Assembly: GCA_038373865.1 (NCBI GenBank)
Contig: JAXGGA010002994.1
Span: 1 to 64,000, forward strand
Source of the DNA: Uloborus plumipes
Lineage: Eukaryota; Arthropoda; Arachnida; Araneae; Uloboridae
Direction: 5' to 3'
DNA: 64,000 nucleotides
In this document: positions 33,470 to 44,075 of the stretch, one piece after another
Position numbering within the stretch: the stretch's first letter is position 1
Layout of the letters: the number at the start of each line of letters is the position of its first letter
Program-made: the position numbers and the translations under genes
Notes under the pieces: model-generated
The model's input: only the letters and a program-made list of their open reading frames with translations
What the model was told of the DNA's origin: nothing
Databases searched by the model: none

Positions 33470-34722
33470 CAGGGTTGGCAAAGGTAGACCCAGCCCAGAA
33501 AAACCCGCCAGGGCTTTTCTGGGCGGGTCCAACAACAAAACTCACCTGGGTTTTTGTCAAAAGTGGGCTTTTGTTAATTTCTTAGTTTTCAACAAACATA
33601 GTCAATAATAATATCTCTTCTAAATTAGACATAAAAAATAAGTAAGAAATCAGGTTTATTTGAGAATTTTTCTTAGAGTAATTACTTATTTTATTAAATA
33701 ATTATTATTTCTTCAATGTCATCGTCCAGAAAATTTTTCTAGCTATGATACAACTTTTTGTTGCCAAATATTTATTGTTACTTTCATTTCTTCATTTATT
33801 CTAACCCTATTGTATTTAGTATATGATGGTTTTCAAGTGCTATATTATAGAGGTTTGAAGCACTAAACCCTTTCTTGGATCTAAAAAAGCAAAGAAAATT
33901 CGTCCCCATGCAATTTATTACTAATAAAATATTATGACATGTATTTATTAATAAATTTATAATTCTTGCTAAGTTCTAATGTTAACCTAGTTTTTTCAAA
34001 AAAAAAAAAAAAGATTATTTCAAAAAAAAAATCGATTAAGAGTCCCCCCTCCCCCATCTGAAATAATCAGTTTTGGTTTTGAAAATAGGGGGGGGGGGAG
34101 AGACACTTCCCTTATCTCAGACACACACCTATTATTGAGATATGCCTGAAAAAAACATGCAAATGACTTGATTAGATATTGAAGTAGGCTACTTATTGAG
34201 AAAAGCTGATTATTTCTATTAATGAACAAGTGCAAATGCTTTTAATTTTTTAATGACATAAATTTAAGTTTTTGAAACTTTTACACCCTAAATGTTGCTG
34301 TATTTTTAGGAGAGCCTATTTGCAACACTTCTTCTATTTTGTAAAAAACAAGTGATAAAAGTTTATAGCTGAAACCACTGTCCAAAGCTTCTTAAATATA
34401 CACATTAAATATTACAATTCGGTTATTATTAACTTGATTATTAATTATATTCGGTTATTATTAATTATATTCGGATTTTAGTAATTGATACTGTTAATAA
34501 TATTAATTATTAATCCATTGACATTGATTAAATGCGATTCAGAACATTAACTTAATAAATATATTTTTATATGAATGAATGCATACATTATATATCAATA
34601 CCCGCATAAGAAATAAAATTTAAACATAGATAAACTCAGAAAAACCCGTAAAAACCCAGAAAAACCCGCAAAACCCAGAAAAACCCACAAAACCCTGGTG
34701 GGTTGGGTTTTTGCCAAACCTG
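33470..34722. mobile_element. hAT-like element, 1253 bp, perfect 8-bp TSD
   Basis: Starts CAGGGTTGGCAAA and ends TTTGCCAAACCTG; GTTTAGTT is duplicated at 33462-33469 and 34723-34730. Subterminal regions hold (CCCAGAAAAACCCGCAAAA)-type iterations at the right (34630-34700) and inverted GGGCGGGTC/GGGTTTTTG motifs at the left. The 1.1-kb interior is AT-rich with no recognisable transposase; it is a non-autonomous element. Confidence 0.92.
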
Positions 34723-35272
34723 GTTTAGTTTCTTCATTACTAATCTATTTTACTTATCCTTGTTCTGAAAAATGTTTCAAAATGTTACGTTGAGCATACA
34801 TGAAATAGTCGTTACTAAGTTTCAAAGCTAGTAATTTTGCATTTTTAAAAAATTATGTACGAGGTAAAATGCAAATAAAAATGGTACATAGCTGCATTTA
34901 TTCATTTTTAATTAAAAGGAAACTTTTTGAAATACAATTTTCAGAATAGGAACTAAACAAGTTATTTCAACAACTATTTTCAATTATAATATATTAATTG
35001 CTTTAATATAAAATTTATTAAATGTAATGAATGGAAATGATGTAAAATATAGAGCGATTTCAATCTTTTACGCAAAACAGTATCTTTTTAGGGAAAGCAA
35101 ACACTTGATGTTTTATAATACTGTAGTTTAAAATGTATTATAGACTCAGCAAAAAAATTAGTTATTAAGTACAGGATAATAACCGATCTCTCCATGCAAT
35201 CTCGATAAAAATTGTAAGATTTCATTAATTCACATCTAAACACATTTTATACTTATGTTCCAATTTAAAAAC

Positions 35273-36082
35273 GTTGATAAATCATAATAGAAGTAAACTG
35301 GATGAACTATTTTACATACCTGTTGTAGCACAAAAGTCGCCATAAAACACAAAAAAGGTCAGCAAAAGAGAATGTAGATTTAAAAAAATACACTAACACC
35401 TTCTTTTGCTGCCCATTTTGTTATCGATGTTTCCATAGGAAGACAATTGAAGACGTTTGAAACAGCAGTTTAAGCCTCGGCAAATAATAATGCGTAATGG
35501 ATGGACAGATAAATAAAATCTTCTGATAATAAACTTTCAGAGCAAACCATAAAATGCTTATTCTGCACAAAATATGCCCGATTGACTTTTCATTTGCCAT
35601 TTCTTCAGACGATGAATCTTGCAAAGCAAAGTCATGGAGCTATCAAATTTCTACACTACAACTTGATTTTCGTTCCCTCTTCTTACATCCGCATCAAACA
35701 ACAACACAATATATAAAACTATTTCTCTTAAACTAGTAATATGCCTGTGAAACGACGAAAGAATACATTTAATTCTGAATTTTAAAAGCGAACTTTCCGC
35801 TTTCTCCAGCATTGAAAATAAACATACAGGCCACGTGATCAGCTATAACCTCAAACCCAAAGCGGCTTACCTGATGTGCCGCTTAAAACTTGCGAAGTGG
35901 GAATTTAAAAGGCACGACGATTCAGTGTGCCTTTTAAAAGTTTTGCTTTCCTCTCCGTGCCGTTCATCCCGTTGTGCTTTGGATGTGTCAGAGGCACCTT
36001 ACGCTTTGTGCCTCTGATATGTAAGTAATATAAGGCACAATTCTCTTGTGCCTTACATATAAGCGGCACACTTTTAAGAGTG
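35273..36082 (-). repeat. Right long terminal inverted repeat
   Basis: Inverted copy of 30192-30998 with a few indels. On the minus strand it carries the same THAP-like remnant (for example FVQNKHFMVC.. at about 35540-35580), also broken. Both arms have decayed separately, which suggests the element is no longer being homogenised. Confidence 0.9.
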
Positions 36083-36083
36083 T

Positions 36084-36581
36084 ACTGGGAACCAGAGATT
36101 TAATTATGAGGAATTTGAGATCATCATTTTACAAATTGAGTCCATCATAAACTCTCGCCCATTAACACCCATATCATCAGACATTGACAGTTACGAGGCA
36201 CTGACGCCTGGTCATTTTTTGATCGGACGGTCAATGAGTGCAGTGCCTGAGCCCGAGCTGACCACTTTGCTTGACAACAGGTTAAGTCAATGGCAGCGAA
36301 CTACAAAGGTTATCCAGAGTGTTTGGCGAAAATGGAAGAGAGACTATTTGAACACGTTACAGCAGCGGTCCAAATGGATGATTGAGAAACAAAACTTAAG
36401 AGTAGGCATGATGGTCCTAATTAAAGAAGACTCCTTGCCATGAACAAAATGGCTTCTAGGTAGGATTACTGATGTGTACCCTGGCGAGGATCAAAGAGTT
36501 CGAGTAGTAAAAGTCAAAACGCAAGGCGGGGAATACAAGAGAGCAGTGACTAAAATTGCTGTCTTGCAGTTGGAAACTTGA
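36084..36581 (+). pseudogene. pol: BEL/Pao integrase C-terminal part
   Basis: Continuation of the integrase frame on the far side of the 5.9-kb insertion. Reads NYEEFEIIILQIESIINSR, LTPGHFLIGRSMSAVPEP, and DNRLSQWQRTTKVIQ, a typical BEL/Pao C-terminal integrase segment, then a basic helix and a small beta-rich domain ending LQLET with a stop at 36579-36581. One stop interrupts it near 36440. The frame before the insertion (30190) and after it (36085) is the same if one TA is counted, so the insertion itself is what breaks the gene here. Confidence 0.88.
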
Positions 36582-36753
36582 ATGATCTTGCAGCTAACCG
36601 TATTCTGTTTTTGTGAAAATTACTTTGTATGTTACTTGTTTTATTTTGTACTCAGTACATTTGCATTTATGTTACAAATTTTAATATTAATGAAAAATAA
36701 TGATGTGGTCACTATATGTGCAGATAGTTGAACAGTTTGTACCAAAATGTGTC

Positions 36754-36767
36754 AAGGCGGGAGAAAA
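36754..36767 (+). promoter_or_regulatory. Polypurine tract
   Basis: AAGGCGGGAGAAAA directly precedes the 3' LTR start TGGTAAG, the expected place for the plus-strand primer of reverse transcription. Confidence 0.75.
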
Positions 36768-36848
36768 TGGTAAGAACAACTCAACTCAAAAGACGCAGCA
36801 ACCATTGTAAGCGTTCGGCAGAACGATGACGACATCGTGACGTCACAG
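36768..36848 (+). repeat. BEL/Pao 3' LTR, truncated after 81 bp
   Basis: Near-identical to 25067-25147 (TGGTAAGAACAACTC through GTGACGTCACAGCA), then replaced by unrelated repeat sequence. The remaining about 166 bp of LTR is missing. Confidence 0.88.
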
Positions 36849-37690
36849 CAAAGTTTAAACAAACTACTCGCCACCAAGGCGGCTCGCTTTTACAGTGGTA
36901 GCGAGCTTTTACAGTGGAGAGTAGTTTCCACAAACTACTCTCCGCTAAAGCGGCTCGCTAAAAAGCTATCCTGCATCGGAAAGTCAATCACATTATTTGC
37001 ACATGTGTCGTCAGAAATAAAGAAGATGTCAAGTAGCACATACTCACCACTCTTCCTAAATAACAAATAAAATTCCTTACCAAAAAAAAAAATATTTCCA
37101 AACCACTTTCTTCCTGTGAAATTAATTGCAAAATTCTAAACGAAAAAGTTGTTTTAATATTTGGATCGCAGCCAAAAAAAGTCCCTCCTAAAATCAGCAT
37201 TTGCAATTTTATTTAAAACCACATTTTCAAAATGGTACCAGAGAAAAACTATAAGTCATTAATTAGAATTAAAACAATTGTTAGAACTTTGTTGTAACAT
37301 GTATTCAAAATGACAACGGAAAAAAATAACACTCTTTAATTTTAAGATGTTCAATAATTTAATTAACGTTTTAATTCAAAATGGCAACGGTAAGAAATAA
37401 ATGTCTTGGAATTTTAAATAGTTCAATAATTTAATTAACGTTTTAATTCAAAATGGCAACGGAAAGAAATAAATGTCTTGGAATTTTAATAAGTGCAGAA
37501 CATTTAATTGATGTTTTAATTAATATCTCAGCTAATTAACGTCGTAGAATTATGCAGTTGGTCTTATTGCCTTTCTTAGAAAATTTTGAATCGAATGGTA
37601 CTATGTTTGATTCTATTCTCTCAGCAGTTTCTGAGGAGTTCAAGCTTCAGACGGACAGACAGACAGACGCGGGCAGATTTTAATAGTAAC
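36849..37690 (+). repeat. Interspersed repeat, copy 1, with minisatellite and tail
   Basis: Starts inside the repeat with GC-rich units (ACTACTCGCCACCAAGGCGG and relatives), followed by a body (GAAATAAAGAAGATGTCAAG, ATAACAAATAAAATTCCTTAC) shared with copy 2. A tandem repeat of period 72 bp (units at 37350, 37422 and a partial at 37494) follows, then a tail with GACGGACAGACAGACAGACG. It abuts copy 2 at 37690/37691. It truncated the BEL 3' LTR or recombined with it. The element class was not assigned. Confidence 0.7.
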
Positions 37691-38170
37691 TAGCTGCGTG
37701 GCCCGGCGTTGCACGGGCTTTAATGTAGTGAAGACAGTTTAAGCAATCTACTCTCCGCCAAGGCGGCCTCACCTTTAAAATAGTGAGGAAAGTTTTAACA
37801 ACCTACTCTTCGCCAAGGCGGCTTGCCTTTACAGTAGCGAGGAAAGTTTCAACAAACTACTCGCCGCCACGGCGGCTCGCCTTTAAAGTACAAAGGAAAG
37901 TTTCAACTAACTACTCCCCGCTAAGGCGGCTCGCTAAAAAGCTTTCCTGCATCAAAAAGTTAATCGAATTATTTACACATGCTTCCTCAGAAATAAAGAC
38001 GATGTCAAGTAGCGCATACTTAGCACTCTCCCTGAATAACAAATAAAATTCCTTACCAAAACATTTTTTCCAAACCGTTTTCTTCTTGTAAAATTAATTG
38101 CAAAATTCTAAACGAAAAAGTTGTTTTAATATTTGAATCGCAGTCAAAATTCCCTGCTAAAAACAGCATG
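37691..38170 (+). repeat. Interspersed repeat, copy 2, with GC-rich minisatellite
   Basis: Begins TAGCTGCGTGGCCCGGCGTT, a head also hinted at positions 1-30 and 31812. Then four units of about 55 bp, each around AGGAAAGTTTCAACAA then CTACTCGCCGCCAAGGCGGC, at 37725-37935, and the shared body to about 38165. It lies head-to-tail with copy 1. Confidence 0.75.
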
Positions 38171-39529
38171 GTTTTTGGGCACCCGAGTTTTTTGGTGCCC
38201 CACTTTTCTCCGTAGAGATGTTTGGTCACCTCACCACAAATCTTTTTTGTTCAAGGTGGGGGCGGGGGGGGGGGGCTTCACATCTTAATCACAATTATAA
38301 TGCGCATTTAAATTTTTGTAGTGTTTTTTTGTAGTTAGAGTGAACTTTTAGTTTTGTTTTAATTAGAAAGAGTATTTTAGCTAAATTATTTTTCTTTGGT
38401 CTATGGGAGGAGTCGGATGATACTTTTCTCAAATTTCCTTTGTGTGTCCATTCGGCTCTATTTTCTTCGTGGGAAGGAAATTTTGCATTTTCTATAATTG
38501 AGTCAAAAATTTTAAAAAAATTATTTCAATTTGTAACAGGGATTTCAATTTTCATTAGAGAGGGGAGAGGAATCTTTATATTTAACCAATTAGTATTTAT
38601 ATTTTAATCAATTTATGTTTCTATGTATATTTTTCGGAAGGGGGGAATTTAAGAAATATATGATATACGTTTTGAAACATATATAGCTCTTTTTTCTGGG
38701 GTGTTTGGGAGGCAGGGAGGATTTTCATGACGCCAATTGCAATATTGAAGATGAAGTTTTTAGGTAGCTAGCTTTAGATAATTATGGTATTCTTATCGGG
38801 TGGGTATTTTTGAAAGCGTTCCGTTGCATTTAAATGAGTGTGGTCAGCTGCATTTCCCTTGGTAATTTTCGTTTTGGCGATTGCTTTCAGTCACTGGAAC
38901 ATTTATTTCCCCCAGATGGCAGAACCATAGCCAATTTAATTACAAAAAATGCACACTTTCGTCGACCGTTTTTCCTTTCTCTGGTCCCAAGCAGGAAAAA
39001 AGCAAGTAATTTAGCTACTTTCCCATGTTTTTTTTTTTTTTTTTTTGGCTTATTTTACACAGGGTTGCTGCCCTTTCCCAAGAGTGCATTCCCTCAAACG
39101 CAACAGAACAACTCCAAGAATATAACTCCCCGAAAGGAGAACATAACTATCTGAAATTACTCCCCTAAAATTTTAAACTTTAATAACGCAATCGGCACCT
39201 CCTCCCCCTGTACAAATAGCAATATTTGCTGCAAACTGTGGTGGGTCAAAAATAATTTTGGGGGTGCATTCCACAACAAAATTAAAAATGCAATTTTTAG
39301 AATTATCCACGGTAAAAAGTAAAAAAATCAAAAATAAAAATAACTGGAGTTAAGCCAGTTTTTGAATCAATTTAAAAGCTCATTTATAACTTTTTTTCGT
39401 TTGCGACATTGAAAAGAGAAGAAGAAGAAAGAAAACAATAATGTACTGTAAACAGATGTGATGCTAGAATTTATCTGATGAGAATTGCGCCCGTCCGAAA
39501 CATAAAAAAGGAGCCACAGCTCTCTCGAT
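38171..39529. other. Intergenic, no gene seen
   Basis: Contains G runs near 38265, a T run near 39030 and a 106-codon open frame (38834-39154) without a domain. Nothing supported. Confidence 0.4.
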
Positions 39530-39700
39530 ATTGCCTCTGTGCCTCTGTGGTAGAAGCTGCAACTGTGACATCTAAACGAGAGGCCGTGGGTTCAACTTTC
39601 ACTCTACCTTAAGTGTTCTTTCTTCGATATGTATTGCAACATATTTGGTGAGACAAGGTACCTGGTATGTAGTCCTCCATGCATGTGAAACTGATTAGCT
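39530..39700 (+). mobile_element. Possible tRNA-derived SINE
   Basis: A tRNA-like stretch: CTCTGTGGTAGAAGC resembles an A box and GTGGGTTCAACTTTCAC a B box about 40 bases later. It is not a clean tRNA (no acceptor stem found). No tail or target duplication was identified, so this is tentative. Confidence 0.35.
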
Positions 39701-39831
39701 ACTAAATAAGGAAATTAAACTCCCACGATTCCTATGACGCTGTTCGTGATCTGGTAGTGTCTTTGGGTCGAAACATATTTAATATAAAACCCGAAATATA
39801 CATTAATAATCCCTTGAAAATTGGTTTAGTA

Positions 39832-39922
39832 CACAGACATTGGAAACGCTCGCGCCCGCTCGCTAAACGGGCGGGAGCTAAACGTTAGCGAGCGGGCCGA
39901 GCAAGCGTTTCCGATGTCTATG
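39832..39922. mobile_element. 91-bp hAT-like MITE with perfect 8-bp TSD
   Basis: Almost fully palindromic: CACAGACATTGGAAACGCTC.. against ..GCGTTTCCGATGTCTATG, with GC-rich CGCTCGCTAAACG inner arms. GTTTAGTA is duplicated at 39824-39831 and 39923-39930. It is far more GC-rich than its surroundings. Confidence 0.9.
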
Positions 39923-40169
39923 GTTTAGTACTATTTTTTTTCCGGGAATGTATCAATACTTCAATAATTAAAACTACCTTTATCAATAATTAAAACTAAT
40001 TAAAAAAGTAAATATACGTCAGAAAATGCATCAATAAATAATAAAATGTTCTCCTAAATAAATAATTTTTGTTAGAAAAAAAATCGTGTGCGAAAATAAT
40101 AATAATAATAAAACAAATAAATAAATAAGAAAAATCGTCTGCACAGCTGTTTCTTTTAAGAGTAGTAGT

Positions 40170-40400
40170 TAGTCATTTTTCCCCAGATTGCATTTCTGCC
40201 ATGTTTGCTGGGTCAGAGTTGGAGTCGAGGATCCCTAATCGCAGTTGTTAGTCGAAGCCGATAGTTGGAGTCAGAGTCAAAGACTCTAAAATTCTAATAG
40301 TATGGGTCTGTCTTTTTTTTTCTGCCATGGCTGTTGAGTCGGCGTAGAGAATTCGATGTCGGAGTCGAGGAATCGTAATCGGAGCTTATTCAGAAAGCTT
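40170..40400. repeat. Degenerate GGAGTC-type minisatellite
   Basis: Irregular repeats of GTTGGAGTCrAGG and GAGTCAGAGTC between 40205 and 40390, with interruptions. Confidence 0.5.
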
Positions 40401-42434
40401 ATTCCATAAGCTTATTCAGAAAAAAATATGTAAGATACATTCTTCATAAAGAGCATTTTCCAACAAATTTTAATTGAAGAAATCACTTTTTATTTCGGGA
40501 TCTACATTGGTCTCTTAAATGTCCCCATTGGTGCTAATGCTACGTATTTTTTTTTGAACTGTTCAAAATTGAACGAAAAATTGTTCAAATCAATAAGTGA
40601 ACTATTTGAATGAGGTGTCCGTGCGGAAATATTTCGAACAAAAAAAAGTTCATTCAAATCGTGCTGTTCATTCAAATCGTGCTGTTCATTCGAAAATTAT
40701 TGGAGGAGGGGGCAGCCTACTACACTAATCATCTCTACACTGACACTAATTAATCATCTCAGAACTTACTTTCCATTTTTAATTTTTTTCGATATTTATT
40801 TAATTTTTTCGTTCATTTTTGGCCTTTTTTTTTAAGATGCATTAAGTCAGTCTTAATGTTTTGTTCGTCATTCTTTTATTTTTACCGGAAAGTCGGATAA
40901 AAAGGACTACACGACAACTTAGGTTGAAAACGAAAATAAACAGCAATTCTTCATTGCTCAAGGAACAAAAAAAGAGAAAAAAAAAAAAAACAAGCGCACA
41001 CACACACACGCACAATATATGCATTATTTTCAGCCATTTAAAACTGTAGAACTGTTAGGAATTTTTTCTTTCATAAAGTCAAAAATAGCGAAGATGAACA
41101 TAATTTAAAGATTAATAAAGACACTATAAGAACGAAAATTCGCAGTAAATATCAGTGAAATCTTCATTAGAAAATTCATAAAATTCCTTCAATAACTGCG
41201 AAATATTCCCCACATACAAAAAATTTAAAAGGTGCGAGTATATCAAAATGAAAGCTTTTGTACAAATTAGGTTTTTTTTTTTTTTTTTTTTTTGAAGTTA
41301 CATTTGTGCATTTGTAATATTTTTTCAAAATTAATATGATTTTTTGCCTTTAGCAGAATTTTTTTTTCACATTGAAAATTGTGCGAGGCTGCTCAAGCAC
41401 AGCACAAAATGTATGGGAGTTGCTGCGTAACACATTTTCATTTAAATTTTCACGATTAAAATTGACAAAAGCACTTGTAACAATATTTTATTGTTCAAAT
41501 CAAGTATTTGTCACTAATATGTATCTCAACGACCCTTACTAATATGTTTGTTATGCATAATATAATGCCTAACAAACCTTTTTTTTAATCTATTTAACAA
41601 GCACTGTTTCTTATTTTTTTTTTTTTTTTTTTTTTTTATGTAGATGAAAACAACGTTTAGAACTTGGCGAGAGTAGGGAGGGATAAGACATTTTTTACAA
41701 AAATGATTACACAACATTTCAATAAAATGGTTTTAGAAGCGAGCTATAATTTAGGTGTGCCTTATATAAGTTATAATATTAGATGTATGAAACATTAAAA
41801 GCAACTTATAATGAAAAAAAAATAGTAATTCACTTTTGCTAATGTTAAAAAAAAAAATTCTGAAATTAATGATACAGAACTCTGCAGCTAAAATGATTTA
41901 CTGCAAGAAATATTGTGCTATGATTATTTTATCAGGTGAAATAGTCAGAAATTAAAATTAAATTTTAGCATAACTTAAAAGTTTCCATCACTTCCGATTC
42001 TCTCCCACATGTTTGAACAACCAAGTTCCAATACTTCATGTTATTTTGCAAAACACATTGTGTTTTCTTGTGTTGTCTATCTATGACAATTAATCTAAGT
42101 CTGTTGTGATCGAGTAATTTCATTTTACATAACTGATGCTCCACAATCAAAATACAAATTCCACAAGCTGTCTTTCAAATTGATTTCTTCCAGTATTTCT
42201 TATTCATTTTAACCATCACCTATATTATACTTTGCACCCCCTAGAGTAAGCTACTCGTTTTAAAACATAATAATTAAAATAATAAAATTCCTGCCCCAAA
42301 ATAAAGAATTTAATTAAAACACTTGCTAAAGTACAAAATTCACCTTCCCATGAACAAAAAAGAGCCTAATTTAAATACTGAATGTAATTTGTACAAAATA
42401 TCATCCCGCACCCCCCATCACCCGAAGAAAAGTA
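40401..42434. other. Intergenic, no gene seen
   Basis: Low-complexity: A run and (CA)n at about 40975-41012, T runs near 41275 and 41615. No gene or element boundary supported. Confidence 0.45.
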
Positions 42435-43702
42435 CACTGCTGGCCACCGTAAATGCAACACCTTGAAGGAAGCGTGCAAACTATATGAAATTTACAACAT
42501 GTATTAGCGGAGGTGAGATATGTACATGATTCGAATTTAAGCGCAGACGCACATCAAGCGCGCCACCTTGAGGCTTGGAGATTTAGGCGATTTTAAGTTA
42601 GCCAATTGCGTTTTTTTTTTTTTTCAAAAAAAAAAAAAAATAATTAATTATGCATCGTAAGAAACACCGATCATTTTTTGATCAAGTATCCGAGTTCGAC
42701 AGAGGAAGGATAGTGGCCTACCGAGATTATGGCTTACGTTTCATCGAAATCGGCACTCGCGCAGGACGAATTCAAACAACTTTAATGCGCATATGTGATC
42801 GTTGGATGCATTAGTGTACGCCGGACCGACATGCTGAATCACATCCCCCTCGGGTCACAAGTTCACGTGATGACAGGCGCATTGAGCGCATAATAGTGAC
42901 GGATCGCTCAGTCAGTTCACGAACTATAGCACAGCACATTCCGTCTGTAATGCATCATCCAGTGTCTGTGCATACCATTCAACTCCGTTTACAGCAGACT
43001 AGTCTGTGTGCAAGCCGTCCATTGCTTCGTCTACAATTGACGCAGAACAACCACAGACGTTTCCACTGCCAATTGTGGGATGAAAGAAGGATGTGGATGG
43101 CAGAATGGAATGAAATTGGCTTTACCGACAAGTCACGCTTCAGTCTGCAACCCCTCGATGGTCGGACGTTGGTTAGATTCGAGTCTGGAGACACCATGGA
43201 GAGATGACGCGAAACAGCTGCGTTATGCACCGCCACACTGGTCCTGCACCGGGTATTATGGTATGGGACGGTATTGGATATCACTCTCGTACTCCTCTAG
43301 TACGCATTGACGGTACTTAAAACAGCAAAAGAGCTATATCTCCGAGGTGTTGGAGCCAGTTGTCTCTCCTTACCTTCAGGGCTTACCCACAGCCATATCT
43401 CAACAGTATGCACGACCACACGTGGCACGCATTGTCCAAGGGCTCTTCATCAATCGCCAGATTGAGTTGCTTCCCTGGCCGGCTTGCTTTCCGGATGTTT
43501 CGCCGATAGAAAACATGTGGTTGCTCAACGATTGACGTAGATTACATCCCGGCAGCGGTGATCTGCAACAATGGCGGCTACTCTGGCTACTAATTTTGGC
43601 AGGAACGACACTTCAGAGAAGTTTATAAATTTAATCATTTGATACTTTTTCAACATGTTATCTACACAATAAATTTCGTTGAAATTTGGGTGGCCAGCAG
43701 TG
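42435..43702 (+). mobile_element. Tc1-family transposon, decayed full-length copy
   Basis: CACTGCTGGCCACC at the left and GGTGGCCAGCAGTG at the right are complementary, with TA outside both ends (42433-42434 and 43703-43704). Its 1268 bp is a normal Tc1 length. It encodes one decayed transposase. It shares no ends with the second Tc1 element at 59765-60982. Confidence 0.93.
42650..43560 (+). pseudogene. Tc1-like transposase
   Basis: Cut-and-paste transposase with an N-terminal helix-turn-helix part and a DDE catalytic domain. The ATG at 42650 opens MHRKKHRSFFDQVSEFDRG, then GLRFIEIGTRAGR and ICDRWMH. A stop follows at about 42813; the next frame holds VTDRSVSSRTIAQHI and WMAEWNEIGFTDKSRF with the first catalytic Asp (about 43125). 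The second-Asp region reads QQYARPHV (about 43402), where a codon including the Asp is missing. The third acidic region SPIENMW (about 43501) keeps Glu. Several frameshifts follow the first Asp. Inactive. Confidence 0.9.
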
Positions 43703-43704
43703 TA

Positions 43705-44075
43705 ATAAAATAAAATACTATGTGATTGAAACAAAACGAAAATCCCACTTACCCTACAGAAAAAAAAATTAATTTAAATGTGCATTATAACTGGGAAAAA
43801 TAGAAATGTCCTCCCCCCGCCCCCATGAGAAAAAGATTTACTGAACCCAATCGCCTCTGCGCCAGAAAAGTCGAGCGCCGAAATGGCTCGGCGGCCAAAA
43901 GTCCTCGCGCCCAAAAGTACCGTTGCCAAAAGGACCTCGCGCCTAAAAGCCGGTGCTCAATCGCTCGCGCTCTAACTTCCGGTTTCGGAAATGGAATGAG
44001 GTAACAAAATGAAGCGCACAACGCCAGTGTAGCAGCTTCAAACGGAAAAGAAACTAGCATTTAAGTGATAAATAA
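43705..44075. repeat. GC-rich short-unit repeat cluster
   Basis: Between about 43848 and 43985 the motif GCGCCnAAAAGT and variants (GGCCAAAAGTCCTCGCGCC, CGTTGCCAAAAGGACC, CTCGCGCCTAAAAGCC) recur about five times, followed by a TTCCGGTTTCGGAAATGGAA palindrome. Otherwise no gene. Confidence 0.5.

Larger units (their letters stand above)
30192..36082. mobile_element. 5.9-kb TA-flanked DNA element with about 810-bp TIRs and THAP remnants
   Basis: The outer termini CACTCTTAAAAGTGTGCCGC and GCGGCACACTTTTAAGAGTG are complementary, and TA flanks both (30190-30191, 36083-36084). The inverted repeats extend about 807 bp (30192-30998 and 35273-36082) at high identity, and each carries a broken THAP-type zinc-finger coding remnant. 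The interior is non-coding AT-rich sequence with three diverged direct repeats of a TCACrAGATTCAGTTGA block and two hAT insertions. It interrupts the BEL integrase frame. No catalytic transposase domain was recognised. Confidence 0.88.
25067..36848 (+). mobile_element. Degenerate BEL/Pao LTR retrotransposon, split by a 5.9-kb insertion
   Basis: Order is 5' LTR, primer-binding site, gag, protease, reverse transcriptase, RNase H, integrase, polypurine tract and a truncated 3' LTR. The single gag-pol arrangement, the three zinc knuckles, the LTPGHFLIG tail and the order of domains are typical of BEL/Pao elements. Frameshifts, stops and a DNA element inserted in the integrase region make it inactive. 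The first 80 bases of the LTR are nearly identical at both ends, so decay after insertion has been moderate. The 3' LTR is cut off by another repeat at 36849, so the host target duplication cannot be checked. Confidence 0.92.

Noticed and set aside
38834..39154. 106-codon open frame
   Set aside because: Runs through a T homopolymer coding for Phe; no domain.
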